Made by a program: the position numbers and the translations under genes
Source of the DNA: a virus
Virus record (IMG/VR): IMGVR_UViG_3300025087_000044
Location: 35,114-99,113 of that record
Direction: 5' to 3' (one strand)
Length of the DNA stretch: 64,000 nt
Part shown: piece after piece, positions 14,473 through 22,183 of the stretch
Layout of the letters: every line of letters begins with the position of its first letter
Position numbering within the stretch: position 1 is the first letter of the stretch
The notes under the pieces: model-generated
The model's database searches: none
Seen by the model: the letters and a program-made list of their open reading frames with translations, nothing else
What the model was told of the DNA's origin: nothing

Positions 14473-15348
14473 ATGTTCATGCTAATCGACAAGATTCAAG
14501 AGCATTTAAACCGTAAGGCGGAAGAAGAACGCAAGAGAGATGACGGAAGTGCCAGAGTAAAAGACAGTTTCTGGTGCAGCGAGTGTGAAGCACCATTATT
14601 TGACCTTTATCATAAATGGATTGGAACTCCGCCAACTAATCCTTCAAGTGCTGAAGGCATGATGATAATGTCAACTGGCAAGATGGTAGAGATGTCATTA
14701 GTTGATACGCTGAATGACTTGGACCTGATAGAATTCAATCCGAAAGAACCGCAGGTAAGGGTTGATATGAAACGATTAGGAGTAAAGATTACGGGATACA
14801 TGGATGCAGTATTAAAAGACGGAAGAACCCCAGTTGAGGTAAAAAGTTTTTATGGAGACTATCAGGCAAAAGAATTGAAAGAAGGAAAAGCCAGAACGTC
14901 ATATCTCAAACAGCTTGGTTGTTACATGGATTTTATAGGGTCGGATATTGGACGATTGGTTTATATCAATCGAGGTACTGGTGAGTTGCTAGAATTCATT
15001 CTTGAAAGAAACGGATTAAAATTCAAATGTTTGGACATAGAGTTTGATTTGGAAGATACTTATAAGAGATGGGCAGAGTTGTATTACAATAATATCTTGC
15101 CAAGGAAAGAGCCTATCAGCGAATTCCGCTATAAGATAAAAGTTGAAGATATTGACTGGAGTCTTATAAGTAATGCTGATATCTCAAAGGCTAGGACTAA
15201 TAAAAAAGTAATAGGAGATTCTTGGCAAGTTGCTTATTCTCCATATAAATCTCTTATCATTGAGCGAGAGGGAAGTACTTTGGGCTATACAGAGGAAGAG
15301 TTAGAATTCATTTTAAACGCCACGAAAGGCTATAGTAAAAGAAAATAA
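14473..15348 (+). CDS. PD-(D/E)XK nuclease, Cas4/RecB-like
   Basis: 291 residues. The nuclease core is visible as GYMDAVLKDGRTPVEVKSF (motif II Asp and EVK) followed by YLKQLGCYM (QxxxY motif). A CSEC pair near residue 35 could bind zinc or be part of a cluster. Proteins like this act as phage exonucleases in recombination or replication. The next gene starts 2 bp after the stop. Confidence 0.75.
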   Translation: MFMLIDKIQEHLNRKAEEERKRDDGSARVKDSFWCSECEAPLFDLYHKWIGTPPTNPSSAEGMMIMSTGKMVEMSLVDTLNDLDLIEFNPKEPQVRVDMKRLGVKITGYMDAVLKDGRTPVEVKSFYGDYQAKELKEGKARTSYLKQLGCYMDFIGSDIGRLVYINRGTGELLEFILERNGLKFKCLDIEFDLEDTYKRWAELYYNNILPRKEPISEFRYKIKVEDIDWSLISNADISKARTNKKVIGDSWQVAYSPYKSLIIEREGSTLGYTEEELEFILNATKGYSKRK

Positions 15349-15350
15349 AT

Positions 15351-15545
15351 ATGAGAAATTATCTAGTTTATTCAGTTATCGTTCTGTCATTCTGCGTCTT
15401 GCTGTTGGGAATTCTTGAGGCAATAAACTTTAGCGACAACAGACAGCAGGATGAGCTTATTTTTGGAACGGTTAATAATGTTGACGGTCTAATTACGAAT
15501 GTAAATTTTCTGACTGATTTCATGTCTAAAGAATGTATAAAGTAA
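15351..15545 (+). CDS. small single-pass membrane protein
   Basis: 64 residues with one N-terminal membrane segment (YLVYSVIVLSFCVLLLGIL) and a soluble polar tail. It lies tightly between the nuclease and the zinc-finger gene. Function unknown. Confidence 0.55.
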   Translation: MRNYLVYSVIVLSFCVLLLGILEAINFSDNRQQDELIFGTVNNVDGLITNVNFLTDFMSKECIK

Positions 15546-15546
15546 T

Positions 15547-16053
15547 ATGCCTTACGGAATCCCTGTGATAACCGAATATTCCATATTATGCGAAGAGTGT
15601 GGAGTTAAGTTCAAGAAGTTAGTCCACGCTCACTTGAAACTGCACGGATTGACGATAACTGAATATAAAGAAAAATGGGGTTTCTGCATTACGCAGCCAC
15701 TAGAGGCTCTATACATCAAAAAATTAAGAAGGCATTATAATAAGATTTATAATGCGTCTAAATATCTAGTATCTGATTTTGCTTTTAAGAAAGGAGATGA
15801 TGGAAGAAAGACAAGGATAGTTTCAGAGCAAGAGAGGATAAGACTTGCAAGTATAGCTGTAAATGTCCAGAGTACTGAGAAATTCAGAAAGACAATATCC
15901 AAAGCGGCCAAGAAAGTCTGGGACAGGCCAGGTTACAAGAAGAAGTATTCCAAGAAAATGAAGAAGAAGTATTCTAAAGACAAAGGATTTAGTAAAAGGA
16001 TGGGCGAACAATCAAGTAAGTTCTGGGACAGTCATAAAAAGGCAACTCATTAA
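15547..16053 (+). CDS. MucR/Ros-like zinc-finger protein
   Basis: 168 residues. Residues 12-45 (ILCEECGVKFKKLVHAHLKLHGLTITEYKEKWG, given here in overlapping parts) contain a C-x2-C-x9-H-x4-H-type finger followed by the LT..EY..KW motif of MucR/Ros-type regulators. The C-terminal half is basic with repeated KKYSKKMKKKYSK and RMGEQSSKFW, like the DNA-contact repeats seen in homing nucleases. It may be a DNA-binding regulator. A terminator follows. Confidence 0.6.
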   Translation: MPYGIPVITEYSILCEECGVKFKKLVHAHLKLHGLTITEYKEKWGFCITQPLEALYIKKLRRHYNKIYNASKYLVSDFAFKKGDDGRKTRIVSEQERIRLASIAVNVQSTEKFRKTISKAAKKVWDRPGYKKKYSKKMKKKYSKDKGFSKRMGEQSSKFWDSHKKATH

Positions 16054-16071
16054 CCATGGTTGTCTTTTTTT
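16036..16071 (+). terminator. intrinsic terminator
   Basis: AAAAAGGCAAC pairs with GTTGTCTTTTT (stem 16041-16046 with 16059-16064, extended by A-T pairs) and is followed by a T-run to 16071, ending the 12.6-16 kb operon. Confidence 0.7.
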
Positions 16072-16092
16072 AACCATAACCCCCAAACGAAC

Positions 16093-16101
16093 TTATCCAC
16101 A
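16093..16101 (+). promoter_or_regulatory. DnaA-box-type 9-mer TTATCCACA
   Basis: Perfect copy 62 bp before the -35 element at 16164, just after the terminator. Confidence 0.45.
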
Positions 16102-16163
16102 CCCCTTTGTTAAATTACTAAATTTACACAAAAACAGACAATAGTCAAAACCCCTAAAACCCC

Positions 16164-16192
16164 TTTACAACCTTTAAAAACCATGCTATAAT
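16164..16192 (+). promoter_or_regulatory. sigma70-type promoter (TTTACA-17-TATAAT)
   Basis: TTTACA 16164-16169, 17-bp spacer, TATAAT 16187-16192. Spacer and flanks closely repeat those at 12578 and 23369. It serves the gene cluster from 16242. Confidence 0.75.
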
Positions 16193-16241
16193 ACTAATAT
16201 ACATATAAACAACATTTACAAACTAACTAACCAACAAATCT

Positions 16242-16496
16242 ATGAAAGCAATCAAAAAGCTTGGAGACATCAAAGAGAGCTTAGGGGTTGATTCAATTAG
16301 TAGGAAAGATGGAGTAATCACTATCAGAGAGGGTTTCTTCTACACTCATGGAAAAACAGTTGAAGGTTTAATAAAAAAGGTTAAGGCACTTTTCCCAGAG
16401 GCAGTAATAGTCTCAAGTGGAGAAAAGTGGTCTCCCTTTCATGGTGGTCAATCAATCGCTAGCGGTTCTCATTGGTGGGTGTCTTTTACAAACTAA
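16242..16496 (+). CDS. hypothetical protein
   Basis: 84 residues (MKAIKKLGDIKESLGV...), compact alpha/beta with VITIREGFFYTHG and SGSHWWVSF near the end. First gene after the promoter at 16164. No family recognised. Confidence 0.55.
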   Translation: MKAIKKLGDIKESLGVDSISRKDGVITIREGFFYTHGKTVEGLIKKVKALFPEAVIVSSGEKWSPFHGGQSIASGSHWWVSFTN

Positions 16497-16515
16497 TCAA
16501 CTAACCTAAAAAACT

Positions 16516-16716
16516 ATGAAATCAACAATCATGAAAGTAATCATCTTGTTAATGGTCGGAGCATTTTTTCTCTACATCTTCTCTGTAGGGATAAGACTCA
16601 CAGAGATTAAGGAATGTGAGAGATGGCAAAAACAAATCAAGGAGTATTCATTATTCACTCCCAACAACTGGCAAATCAACCAGTGTTTGAACTACGAAAT
16701 CAAATTAGAAAAATAA
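16516..16716 (+). CDS. small membrane protein
   Basis: 66 residues with one N-terminal membrane segment (VIILLMVGAFFLYIFSVGI) and a soluble C-terminus with two Cys (CERWQKQ, NQCLNYE) that could form a disulfide outside the cytoplasm. Function unknown. Confidence 0.5.
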   Translation: MKSTIMKVIILLMVGAFFLYIFSVGIRLTEIKECERWQKQIKEYSLFTPNNWQINQCLNYEIKLEK

Positions 16717-16732
16717 CACTCCACCAAACACT

Positions 16733-16912
16733 ATGAAAAACTATCTAATCAGCCACGACAAAACGCATTACAAAAGCAGAAAAGAGAAGGGAGTAAGATA
16801 CTGCACAATCAGGGAAGTTTCAGGGAGTGAAGTTATAGCTACCTGTGATTGTTTGGGATTCTTTTTCCACGGCCACTGCTGGCACTCTGACAGGCTTTTA
16901 CAAACTAACTAA
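16733..16912 (+). CDS. small SWIM-like zinc-finger protein
   Basis: 59 residues. YCTIREV...TCDCLGFFFHGHCWHSDRL fits the SWIM zinc pattern CxC-x(n)-CxH. A second SWIM domain occurs in the protein at 23435. The start context is CTATG with no strong Shine-Dalgarno sequence. Function unknown. Confidence 0.5.
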   Translation: MKNYLISHDKTHYKSRKEKGVRYCTIREVSGSEVIATCDCLGFFFHGHCWHSDRLLQTN

Positions 16913-16928
16913 CTAATATAAAAAAAGT

Positions 16929-17063
16929 ATGCCAAAAATCGACAACATCGAGTTATCAGAGGATGAGGTGTTAATGGCTGAGGACATTGGACTGGGAGAT
17001 TATGTGGATTACGATGACATTCCTTCAGTAGAGGAATACGAGAAAGGAGAAAAATCTATATGA
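16929..17063 (+). CDS. small acidic protein
   Basis: 44 residues, strongly acidic (LSEDEVLMAEDIGLGDYVDYDD), with hardly any basic residues until the last ten. Such proteins may mimic DNA or regulate partners, but nothing here proves a role. It is coupled to the next gene by an ATGA overlap. Confidence 0.45.
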   Translation: MPKIDNIELSEDEVLMAEDIGLGDYVDYDDIPSVEEYEKGEKSI

Positions 17064-17251
17064 GAGCCATAACCAACAAACAGGAGAAGTACATTATCAA
17101 TCTCATCAAGAAAGACCGTTCCATAAAAACCGTGGACGATTTAAAAGAAGAAGACTGGGTAGCGATAGGAGAAATGAATTATTCAGAGGTGTTGTGGGCT
17201 AATGTTAACGGGTTTATTTCGGACATGAGATTTAAATTACTAAACAATTAA
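17060..17251 (+). CDS. hypothetical small protein
   Basis: 63 residues (MRAITNKQEKYIINLIKKDR...), helical, beginning with the TxKQ.KYI..L pattern found in many small phage proteins of unknown role. Coupled to the acidic gene upstream. Confidence 0.5.
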   Translation: MRAITNKQEKYIINLIKKDRSIKTVDDLKEEDWVAIGEMNYSEVLWANVNGFISDMRFKLLNN

Positions 17252-17257
17252 GTTTAA

Positions 17258-17496
17258 CAAGAACTGGGAAAAAAAATAATTCCAGATTCTAAATCATATC
17301 GGACGCAATTACTCTGGCGACATAAATGGAAAATTTTGGTTCGCAGTGCAGTCCAGCGATGATGCTTCATTTTTCGGGGGAACGGAATGCGAGCCAAACC
17401 ATTATCGGCTCTTGGGCTGGAGACCACATTTTGATAGACAGCAAAAAACCACAGGGCTATGAAGAGGTCATTTTCGACCTTCAAGAAGACCGCTAA
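17258..17496 (+). pseudogene. frameshifted remnant of a phage gene
   Basis: No intact frame or ATG exists, but three frames in succession give KNWEKK, then NHIGRNYSGDINGKFWFAV and QSSDDASFFGG, then DSKKPQGYEEVIFDLQEDR to TAA at 17494. The middle part resembles a phage protein family with a YSGDIEGKFWFxVQ motif. The first break lies at an A8 run. Real decay or a sequence error cannot be told apart here. Confidence 0.5.
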
Positions 17497-17527
17497 TACC
17501 CAACTATCAAAAACCACCCAAACACCC

Positions 17528-17553
17528 CTTAAAACGCAATTTTAGGCCTCACA
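17528..17553 (+). repeat. dispersed repeat, diverged copy
   Basis: CTTAAAACGCAA, four changed bases, then AGGCCTCACA: a diverged copy of the 27-bp element found identically at 21133 and 31318. Confidence 0.5.
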
Positions 17554-17599
17554 ATCACCCTTAAATAACCTTTTATAACGTAAAAATAAACATCAATCT

Positions 17600-17896
17600 A
17601 TGAAAACAGCCACAGTTGAGTTGTATTACACTCCACCGTCAATCGAGCAATTCAATGAAGTTAGAGATGCGGCCATAATTCTATGGTCTAGCATAGGTGA
17701 CTATAATTACAAAAAAGAGAAGATTGGAAGTATTAAAGAGTTGGAAAACATTGAAGATAATTTTATGTTTATAGTGGCCATGTTCGACCAATCCAATCAG
17801 GTGTTATTGGCTGACTTATTGAGTGAAGACACAAAGAAGTCTATTCGTGAAAGGTTAATTGACGGAGGCATGCCCAAAGAACATATAGTATTTTAA
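17600..17896 (+). CDS. hypothetical protein
   Basis: 98 residues (MKTATVELYYTPPSIEQFNEVRDAA...), helical with an acidic middle. It ends DGGMPKEHIVF. No domain recognised. It lies behind the remnant at 17258 and the diverged repeat. Confidence 0.55.
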   Translation: MKTATVELYYTPPSIEQFNEVRDAAIILWSSIGDYNYKKEKIGSIKELENIEDNFMFIVAMFDQSNQVLLADLLSEDTKKSIRERLIDGGMPKEHIVF

Positions 17897-17914
17897 TAAT
17901 TAAAACAAAAACGT

Positions 17915-18085
17915 ATGAGCATGAGAATGTCGTTAGCTAAAGCTGGAGGAAAGGGGATTTGTTAGCTTTGTAAAGGCAAATTAAAAGAAGGAGAAACTCA
18001 ATTGGTGGTAGTTACTCCAAGTTCAAGAGCCAGATGGCATATCGGTTGCGTTGAGAAACTAATAAGAGATAATATGCACGAATAA
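17915..18085 (+). pseudogene. zinc-finger gene with internal amber codon
   Basis: The frame reads MSMRMSLAKAGGKGIC, TAG at 17963-17965, then LCKGKLKEGETQLVVVTPSS and RARWHIGC, ending at TAA 18083. The stop falls inside what would be the CxxC of a zinc site (C-stop-L-C). TAG ends other genes here, so a nonsense mutation is likelier than recoding. An amber-suppressing host would make a 56-residue protein. Confidence 0.5.
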
Positions 18086-18089
18086 AAAT

Positions 18090-18470
18090 ATGAAACATCT
18101 TATTTTAGACCAATTTGATGAGGATATAGGTTACGAAAAGTCAATGAATGTTGATGAGTGCAATTGGAACTCGGGAATCCACGATACTGATGCTCTTTGT
18201 CAGAAAGCATATATCAAGGGGCTTGAAAGGGGTAGGGAAATATCAATTGATTTGTTCGATAGCATGGACCCAACGATAGCCGAGATAGAATATATGTGTA
18301 ATGAAGTTGAAAAGTTAGTTTGTTCTCTTATGGATATCATTGAGAGATTGTCGCCGGAGGAATACCACAAATCTGATGTTATCTTAAAGTGCGATAAGTG
18401 GTTGAAGTGGGCTAACGAAGAGTCTGATGCGGTAGAATTAAAAGAATTTTTCGGATATGAAGAAAAATAA
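18090..18470 (+). CDS. hypothetical protein
   Basis: 126 residues, acidic and helical (YEKSMNVDECNW..., PTIAEIEYMCNEVEKLVCSL). No known domain. It overlaps the start of the following zinc-ribbon gene by 14 bp. Confidence 0.55.
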   Translation: MKHLILDQFDEDIGYEKSMNVDECNWNSGIHDTDALCQKAYIKGLERGREISIDLFDSMDPTIAEIEYMCNEVEKLVCSLMDIIERLSPEEYHKSDVILKCDKWLKWANEESDAVELKEFFGYEEK

Positions 18471-18768
18471 AAAATGTTGTGTCTGTTTAGTGAAGCCTGC
18501 CAAGCAAGGTGTATATTGCTATGGATGTTACAGTTCAATGCGATGGATTCTTGGAGATGACGAATACAAGAGAAAAAGAACTGAGTCCACTAAAAAGTGG
18601 GCGCTTAAAAACCCAGAGAAAAATAGAGCCATAATTGACCGTGCCAGAAGGAAGTATCTTAAACGGCCAGATGTCATAGTTAAGACAAAGGCCAAGAGGC
18701 ATGAAACGTACATTAAGAATAGGGATATAATCAGGGAATATAAGGCCAAAAACTTATCCCCAAATTGA
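18457..18768 (+). CDS. basic zinc-ribbon protein
   Basis: 103 residues. N-terminal CCVCLVKPAKQGVYCYGCYSS gives two CxxC knuckles (described in two overlapping halves: CCVCLVKPAK and YCYGC). The rest is strongly basic (RKRTESTKKWALKNPEKNR), as in proteins that bind nucleic acid, resembling the N-terminal part of some HNH proteins but without the HNH core. Confidence 0.55.
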   Translation: MKKNKKCCVCLVKPAKQGVYCYGCYSSMRWILGDDEYKRKRTESTKKWALKNPEKNRAIIDRARRKYLKRPDVIVKTKAKRHETYIKNRDIIREYKAKNLSPN

Positions 18769-18781
18769 GGGTTCTGCTCTA

Positions 18782-18810
18782 TTTACAATAACTAACAAAT
18801 GAGCTATAAT
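18782..18810 (+). promoter_or_regulatory. sigma70-type promoter (TTTACA-17-TATAAT)
   Basis: TTTACA 18782-18787, 17-bp spacer, TATAAT 18805-18810, just before the gene at 18824. A near DnaA box (TTATCCCCA) lies at 18753-18761. Confidence 0.65.
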
Positions 18811-18823
18811 ACCTTTATAAACT

Positions 18824-19087
18824 ATGAAAAATAAAGATGTGGCAGTCTTGGTTTCAGCAGGTTCTCTAGTGTTTGGATTGATGGGACTTATAGGAGTTGT
18901 AGTAAGTCCAGACTTTACCAGATTCAGCATGGCGTGTTGGATGATGGTTTCAGGACATGTAGGACTTAATTTCTCGGTAAAGACCCTTGAAGTTTCCAAT
19001 GAAGATGTTGCTGAGATAAGTAAAGTTATAAAATCAGCTAACGAAACTATTGAAAAGATAGAGAATAAAATCAAAAAGGTCGAATAA
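18824..19087 (+). CDS. small membrane protein
   Basis: 87 residues with two membrane segments (VAVLVSAGSLVFGLMGLIGV and FSMACWMMVSGHVGLNF) and a charged helical tail (ANETIEKIENKIKKVE). Its ATG lies only 14 bp after the -10 element, so the message has almost no leader. Function unknown. Confidence 0.55.
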   Translation: MKNKDVAVLVSAGSLVFGLMGLIGVVVSPDFTRFSMACWMMVSGHVGLNFSVKTLEVSNEDVAEISKVIKSANETIEKIENKIKKVE

Positions 19088-19119
19088 CATTTCAGTCTAA
19101 CAATTAACTAAAAAAACTT

Positions 19120-19863
19120 ATGACAGATGAATCAAAAAGCGTAGCGTTAACGGTAGAACAAGAGAAGCAACTCATTGCCGAGGCCAGAAGCAACTCTGGA
19201 GAAGGGATGAGACTAAGTCTAAAGTATGTTTCATTCAACGGAAAAGAGGGGACATATTACTTGAGTACAGGAATGAAGAATGAATCCGGAAAGACAATCA
19301 AGGAGGATTTGGGGCCGAATTACAGTGGGATAGTATTAAAGAACAGAAACAGAGTAAACGTATTCAATCCCAAAAACGCACTGGCCTCATTCAAGAGTGA
19401 TGAGTTCGATAACACCCAGACGGAGCAGATTAGTGTTTTTAACGGAAACAATCAACTTGTTGGCAGAGGGACTTACAAGGAGTTAAAAGAAAAAATCCCA
19501 GGTTTAACCATGGAAAAAGTGCTTTACATCAAGGAAGTCGGAGGTGACGAAGGACTTGTAAAGATGTCAGTTGGAGGTTCTTCAATGAAGCCATGGTTCG
19601 ATTATCTGAAAGTATTCCCTGCTGATGACACTTCGATAAGATACGTTACTATTTTCGGAGAAGAGTCTAAGAGCAATGATTTCGGTGATTTCCATTGTAT
19701 GAAGTTTTCAAAGGGAGAGTCTATTGATATTATTAAAGCATTGGATTGGCAGAGGTCTCTTAATATCGCTCTAAATGCTTTTAGCAGAAATGTTAATATC
19801 CCCTCAATGGTTGATGACAAGGAGGATTTAGAGGTTATTTCAGTAGAGGAGTGTCCATTCTAA
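19120..19863 (+). CDS. hypothetical protein with SSB-like acidic tail
   Basis: 247 residues, beta-rich (YVSFNGKEGTYYLSTGM, IVLKNRNRVNVFNPK). The C-terminus is acidic and ends EECPF, resembling the acidic xPF tip of ssDNA-binding proteins, as does the protein at 1262. An OB-fold DNA-binding role is possible, but no clear family is seen. Start in CTTATG. Confidence 0.45.
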   Translation: MTDESKSVALTVEQEKQLIAEARSNSGEGMRLSLKYVSFNGKEGTYYLSTGMKNESGKTIKEDLGPNYSGIVLKNRNRVNVFNPKNALASFKSDEFDNTQTEQISVFNGNNQLVGRGTYKELKEKIPGLTMEKVLYIKEVGGDEGLVKMSVGGSSMKPWFDYLKVFPADDTSIRYVTIFGEESKSNDFGDFHCMKFSKGESIDIIKALDWQRSLNIALNAFSRNVNIPSMVDDKEDLEVISVEECPF

Positions 19864-19919
19864 CCATTTCAATGGTAATGATAGGTCTGGGGTAGTGTTA
19901 GCATGGCATTATCCCAGAC
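19863..19919 (+). promoter_or_regulatory. two hairpins in the 19863-19938 leader
   Basis: ACCATT/AATGGT at 19863-19876 and GTCTGGG 19885-19891 with CCCAGAC 19913-19919. They separate the SSB-like gene from the next and may attenuate or protect the message. No T-run follows. Confidence 0.35.
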
Positions 19920-19937
19920 TAATCATTTATATAAAAT

Positions 19938-20318
19938 ATGACAAAAAAAGAAACAAGTGATTTCGGTGACGGATTTATTTATAATCTCATACTGTTTGCA
20001 GAGCATTTTGGAAGGATTGAAGATGAGATAAGTCAGGCAAGAGCTCTTGGAGGCAGAGATGATATGGCTGTGATGTTGTGGTGCAATGTAGCAAGCGACC
20101 ATTTAAGGGATATTAAATTTCCAAGCAAGTTTTTAGGGACTGACATGGAAAAGAAATTTTGGGAATTAAGAGATTATGTTCTTGACAGACGTGGATTAGA
20201 AAAAATTAGATTGTGTAAAATTAAAGACTTTGAAGTTATAAAGCGGATGACTAAAAATCTGGGCTTGCTTATAGATAAAGAGTTTGGTATAAAAGTAGAG
20301 AAGGCAGAGTACGAGTAA
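19938..20318 (+). CDS. hypothetical protein
   Basis: 126 residues (MTKKETSDFGDGFIYNLILF...), helical. The segment LGGRDDMAVMLWCNVASDHL is distinctive but unassigned. It ends in a charged tail. An HNH gene follows 31 bp later. Confidence 0.55.
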   Translation: MTKKETSDFGDGFIYNLILFAEHFGRIEDEISQARALGGRDDMAVMLWCNVASDHLRDIKFPSKFLGTDMEKKFWELRDYVLDRRGLEKIRLCKIKDFEVIKRMTKNLGLLIDKEFGIKVEKAEYE

Positions 20319-20349
20319 GGTTCAGTTTGAATACAGACTAAGCAATTAC

Positions 20350-20826
20350 ATGAAAAAGAATATCAACAAAAAGGTTTCTATAAATAGATGGAAACGCTTT
20401 AGTCCGTTGCAACAAGCAATGATTGAACGCAATAATCCATGTTTTACAATCACAATTAAACCCAAAAAGCAGAAGACAAAGCATTTAAAGCAAGACCCTA
20501 ACCAGAATCAGTTTTCGCTTTTTACTGGAACTTATGATGAATATTTAAAGTCTGATATTTGGCTGAAAATTAGAAATGAGGCTGTTAGACTGCAGAAGTG
20601 TTGTTATGTTTGTAGGTCTTTTGACTTCTTAACGGTACATCACAAGTGTTACGCACAAAAAGGAAGAGAAAAACAGAAGCATTTAGTTGTACTTTGCTGG
20701 AAGTGTCATAAAGCTGTACACAATTTAATGATAGACAACAAGACTATAAGTTTAAAAAATGCTCATGAAGAATATGCTAAACTGTGGAGACTAGGAATAA
20801 GAAAATATGAAGCTTTAGATGGATAA
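20350..20826 (+). CDS. HNH endonuclease
   Basis: 158 residues. The basic N-terminus is followed by YLKSDIWLKIRNEAVRLQ, CCYVCRS, LTVHHKCYAQKGRE and HLVVLCWKCHKAVHNL. This gives a complete HNH core with both CxxC zinc pairs and the HH catalytic motif. The Y.xSxxWxxxR lead-in is typical of stand-alone HNH nucleases. Either a homing endonuclease or a phage DNA-processing nuclease. Confidence 0.8.
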   Translation: MKKNINKKVSINRWKRFSPLQQAMIERNNPCFTITIKPKKQKTKHLKQDPNQNQFSLFTGTYDEYLKSDIWLKIRNEAVRLQKCCYVCRSFDFLTVHHKCYAQKGREKQKHLVVLCWKCHKAVHNLMIDNKTISLKNAHEEYAKLWRLGIRKYEALDG

Positions 20827-20867
20827 GTTTTTGTTATATAGCGTTGTGAGCGTTGACTTAAGAACGT

Positions 20868-20993
20868 ATGGACGATTACGAAAAAGCAAAAAGACAGCAA
20901 AAAAAAGAAGAGAGCAGTCCTACTGTTATGTTTAAGGATTTATTAACCCAAGAAGAATTGGATATGTTGAGTAAGTTCTTTTCAGAAGAGTAG
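20868..20993 (+). CDS. small acidic helical protein overlapping a tRNA
   Basis: 41 residues (MDDYEKAKRQQKKEESSPTV...DMLSKFFSEE). Its last three codons and stop form the 5' acceptor strand of tRNA-Ile. It may be a real peptide or a by-product of the tRNA sequence. Confidence 0.4.
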   Translation: MDDYEKAKRQQKKEESSPTVMFKDLLTQEELDMLSKFFSEE

Positions 20994-21056
20994 CTCAGTT
21001 GGTAGAGTGTCCGCCTGATACGCGGAGTGTCGCTGGTTCGAGTCCCAGCTCTTCTA
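20984..21056 (+). tRNA. tRNA-Ile (GAT)
   Basis: Acceptor AGAAGAG with CTCTTCT, D-arm GCTC/GAGT region with AGTTGGTAGA loop, anticodon stem TCCGC/GCGGA with loop CTGATAC (anticodon GAT), T-arm CTGG-TTCGAGT-CCAG, discriminator A. No encoded CCA. It overlaps the end of the 20868 gene. Confidence 0.93.
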
Positions 21057-21069
21057 TAAACAAAAAACT

Positions 21070-21513
21070 ATGACAAAAACAAAGGCAGTAGACGTTTCAC
21101 ATAATAACTCTCAACTTCAAGAGTCAACCCCTCTTAAAACGCAAAATCAGGCCTCACAGGATGATTTCTACTATAGTCCATTACAGGGTAGGGAGATTTC
21201 AAAGATTATTGCCCTATTCCACAAGACAATCAATCCAGTAATAGAGTTCGGCAATAAGACCCAGAGAAATGCTTGTCAGTTCCTTATTGAAAAGTTCGGA
21301 TACGAAAAGACGGAAAAAATGAGTAAATACGCTATCTCCATACAAGGAGAGAAATATGCTCCAACAGTTACCTCGCCTTGGGATTTAAAGCAGAAGCTTG
21401 CCAAGGTTTTTGTGTTTTATAAGAAGAGTTTGAGTATTGAGAAACCGTCTAAACAAGGAAAAAACTATGATGTCATTGACAAAAAAGCAGATGGTAATCT
21501 GCTTGAGGAATAG
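21070..21513 (+). CDS. putative replication-organiser-like protein
   Basis: 147 residues. The core IIALFHKTINPVIEFGNKTQ, RNACQFLIEKFGYEKTEKM and KYAISIQGEKYAPTVTSP, then DLKQKLAKVFVFYKK, resembles the C-terminal domain of phage replisome-organiser or DnaD-related proteins (NKTQR, APTxTSPxxLxxK). Codons 19-28 are encoded by the dispersed repeat, so the N-terminus may be a later addition. Identity is by pattern only. Confidence 0.5.
   Translation: MTKTKAVDVSHNNSQLQESTPLKTQNQASQDDFYYSPLQGREISKIIALFHKTINPVIEFGNKTQRNACQFLIEKFGYEKTEKMSKYAISIQGEKYAPTVTSPWDLKQKLAKVFVFYKKSLSIEKPSKQGKNYDVIDKKADGNLLEE
21133..21159 (+). repeat. 27-bp dispersed repeat, copy inside a gene
   Basis: CTTAAAACGCAAAATC then AGGCCTCACAG, identical over 27 bp to 31318-31344. 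Here it encodes LKTQNQASQ within the 21070 gene. Confidence 0.75.
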
Positions 21514-21868
21514 TTTAGAGATATATATTGACGCTGAGATTGCAGAAACTTTAATGGACGATTTGCACAGTGGAAGGATAAAGGGATTTATCAAAATTGC
21601 AGGAAGAATGCTTAATGTTGTTGATATTTCTGCCGTAGTTCCACCAGAGGATATGATTGACTTGTCTAAGAGAAGGAATGGGCAATGGAGATGCGATAAA
21701 GGAGTCTGGCATGACAGGGGGACGAAATGCGATTGCATAGATAATGATTTGCTTGAAAGGAACAAACGGATAGCCCAAGCTATAAAAGATTGTGGTAAGT
21801 GTCATGATGGGTATGTTCAAGACAGTGAGTGTTTCGTAACTAAGTGCGATTGCATAAAAAATTTATAA
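21467..21868 (+). CDS. hypothetical cysteine-rich protein
   Basis: 133 residues from an ATG preceded by AAGGAA. The C-terminal half carries WRCDKGVWHDRGTKCDC, CGKCHDGYVQ and TKCDCIKNL, a likely two-zinc site with CxC and CxxC pairs. The N-terminal half (IYIDAEIAETLMDDLHSGR) is helical. It overlaps the preceding gene by 47 bp. Confidence 0.55.
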   Translation: MMSLTKKQMVICLRNSLEIYIDAEIAETLMDDLHSGRIKGFIKIAGRMLNVVDISAVVPPEDMIDLSKRRNGQWRCDKGVWHDRGTKCDCIDNDLLERNKRIAQAIKDCGKCHDGYVQDSECFVTKCDCIKNL

Positions 21869-21869
21869 T

Positions 21870-22172
21870 ATGTCTTGTGAGTTTTCTTCTAAGACTAGAG
21901 AGTTATGGTTTTGGCAAAGAGAGTGTCTTGTTTGCGGAAACAACAGGGTATTAGAACTTCATCACATTCTGGGACGGGTGTCCTCGAGGCCATTAAACAG
22001 TATTCTTATTTGTCATAACTGTCATTCTGATGGAAAGATAACAAACAGAGAGGTGAGGATTAAATATCTCATGATTACAAAAAGATTTTTGCTAACCACG
22101 GGTTATAATGTAAAGGCTATTGATAAAAAGTTTATAGAGTATGCTGAGAAAATGTTAAATTTTAGCTATTAA
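21870..22172 (+). CDS. HNH endonuclease, small
   Basis: 100 residues. CLVCGNNRVLELHHILGRVS, SRPLNSILICHNCHSDG shows a compact HNH core with the HH pair and two CxxC zinc pairs, similar to small phage recombination or NinG-like HNH proteins. It starts two bases after the preceding stop in ATAATATG. Confidence 0.75.
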   Translation: MSCEFSSKTRELWFWQRECLVCGNNRVLELHHILGRVSSRPLNSILICHNCHSDGKITNREVRIKYLMITKRFLLTTGYNVKAIDKKFIEYAEKMLNFSY

Positions 22173-22183
22173 AATCAAAAACT

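Noticed and set aside
17963-17965. TAG as a recoded sense codon across the phage
   Set aside because: The genes at 4069, 20868, 28155 and the capsid gene end in TAG, and no suppressor tRNA was seen, so genome-wide recoding is not supported.
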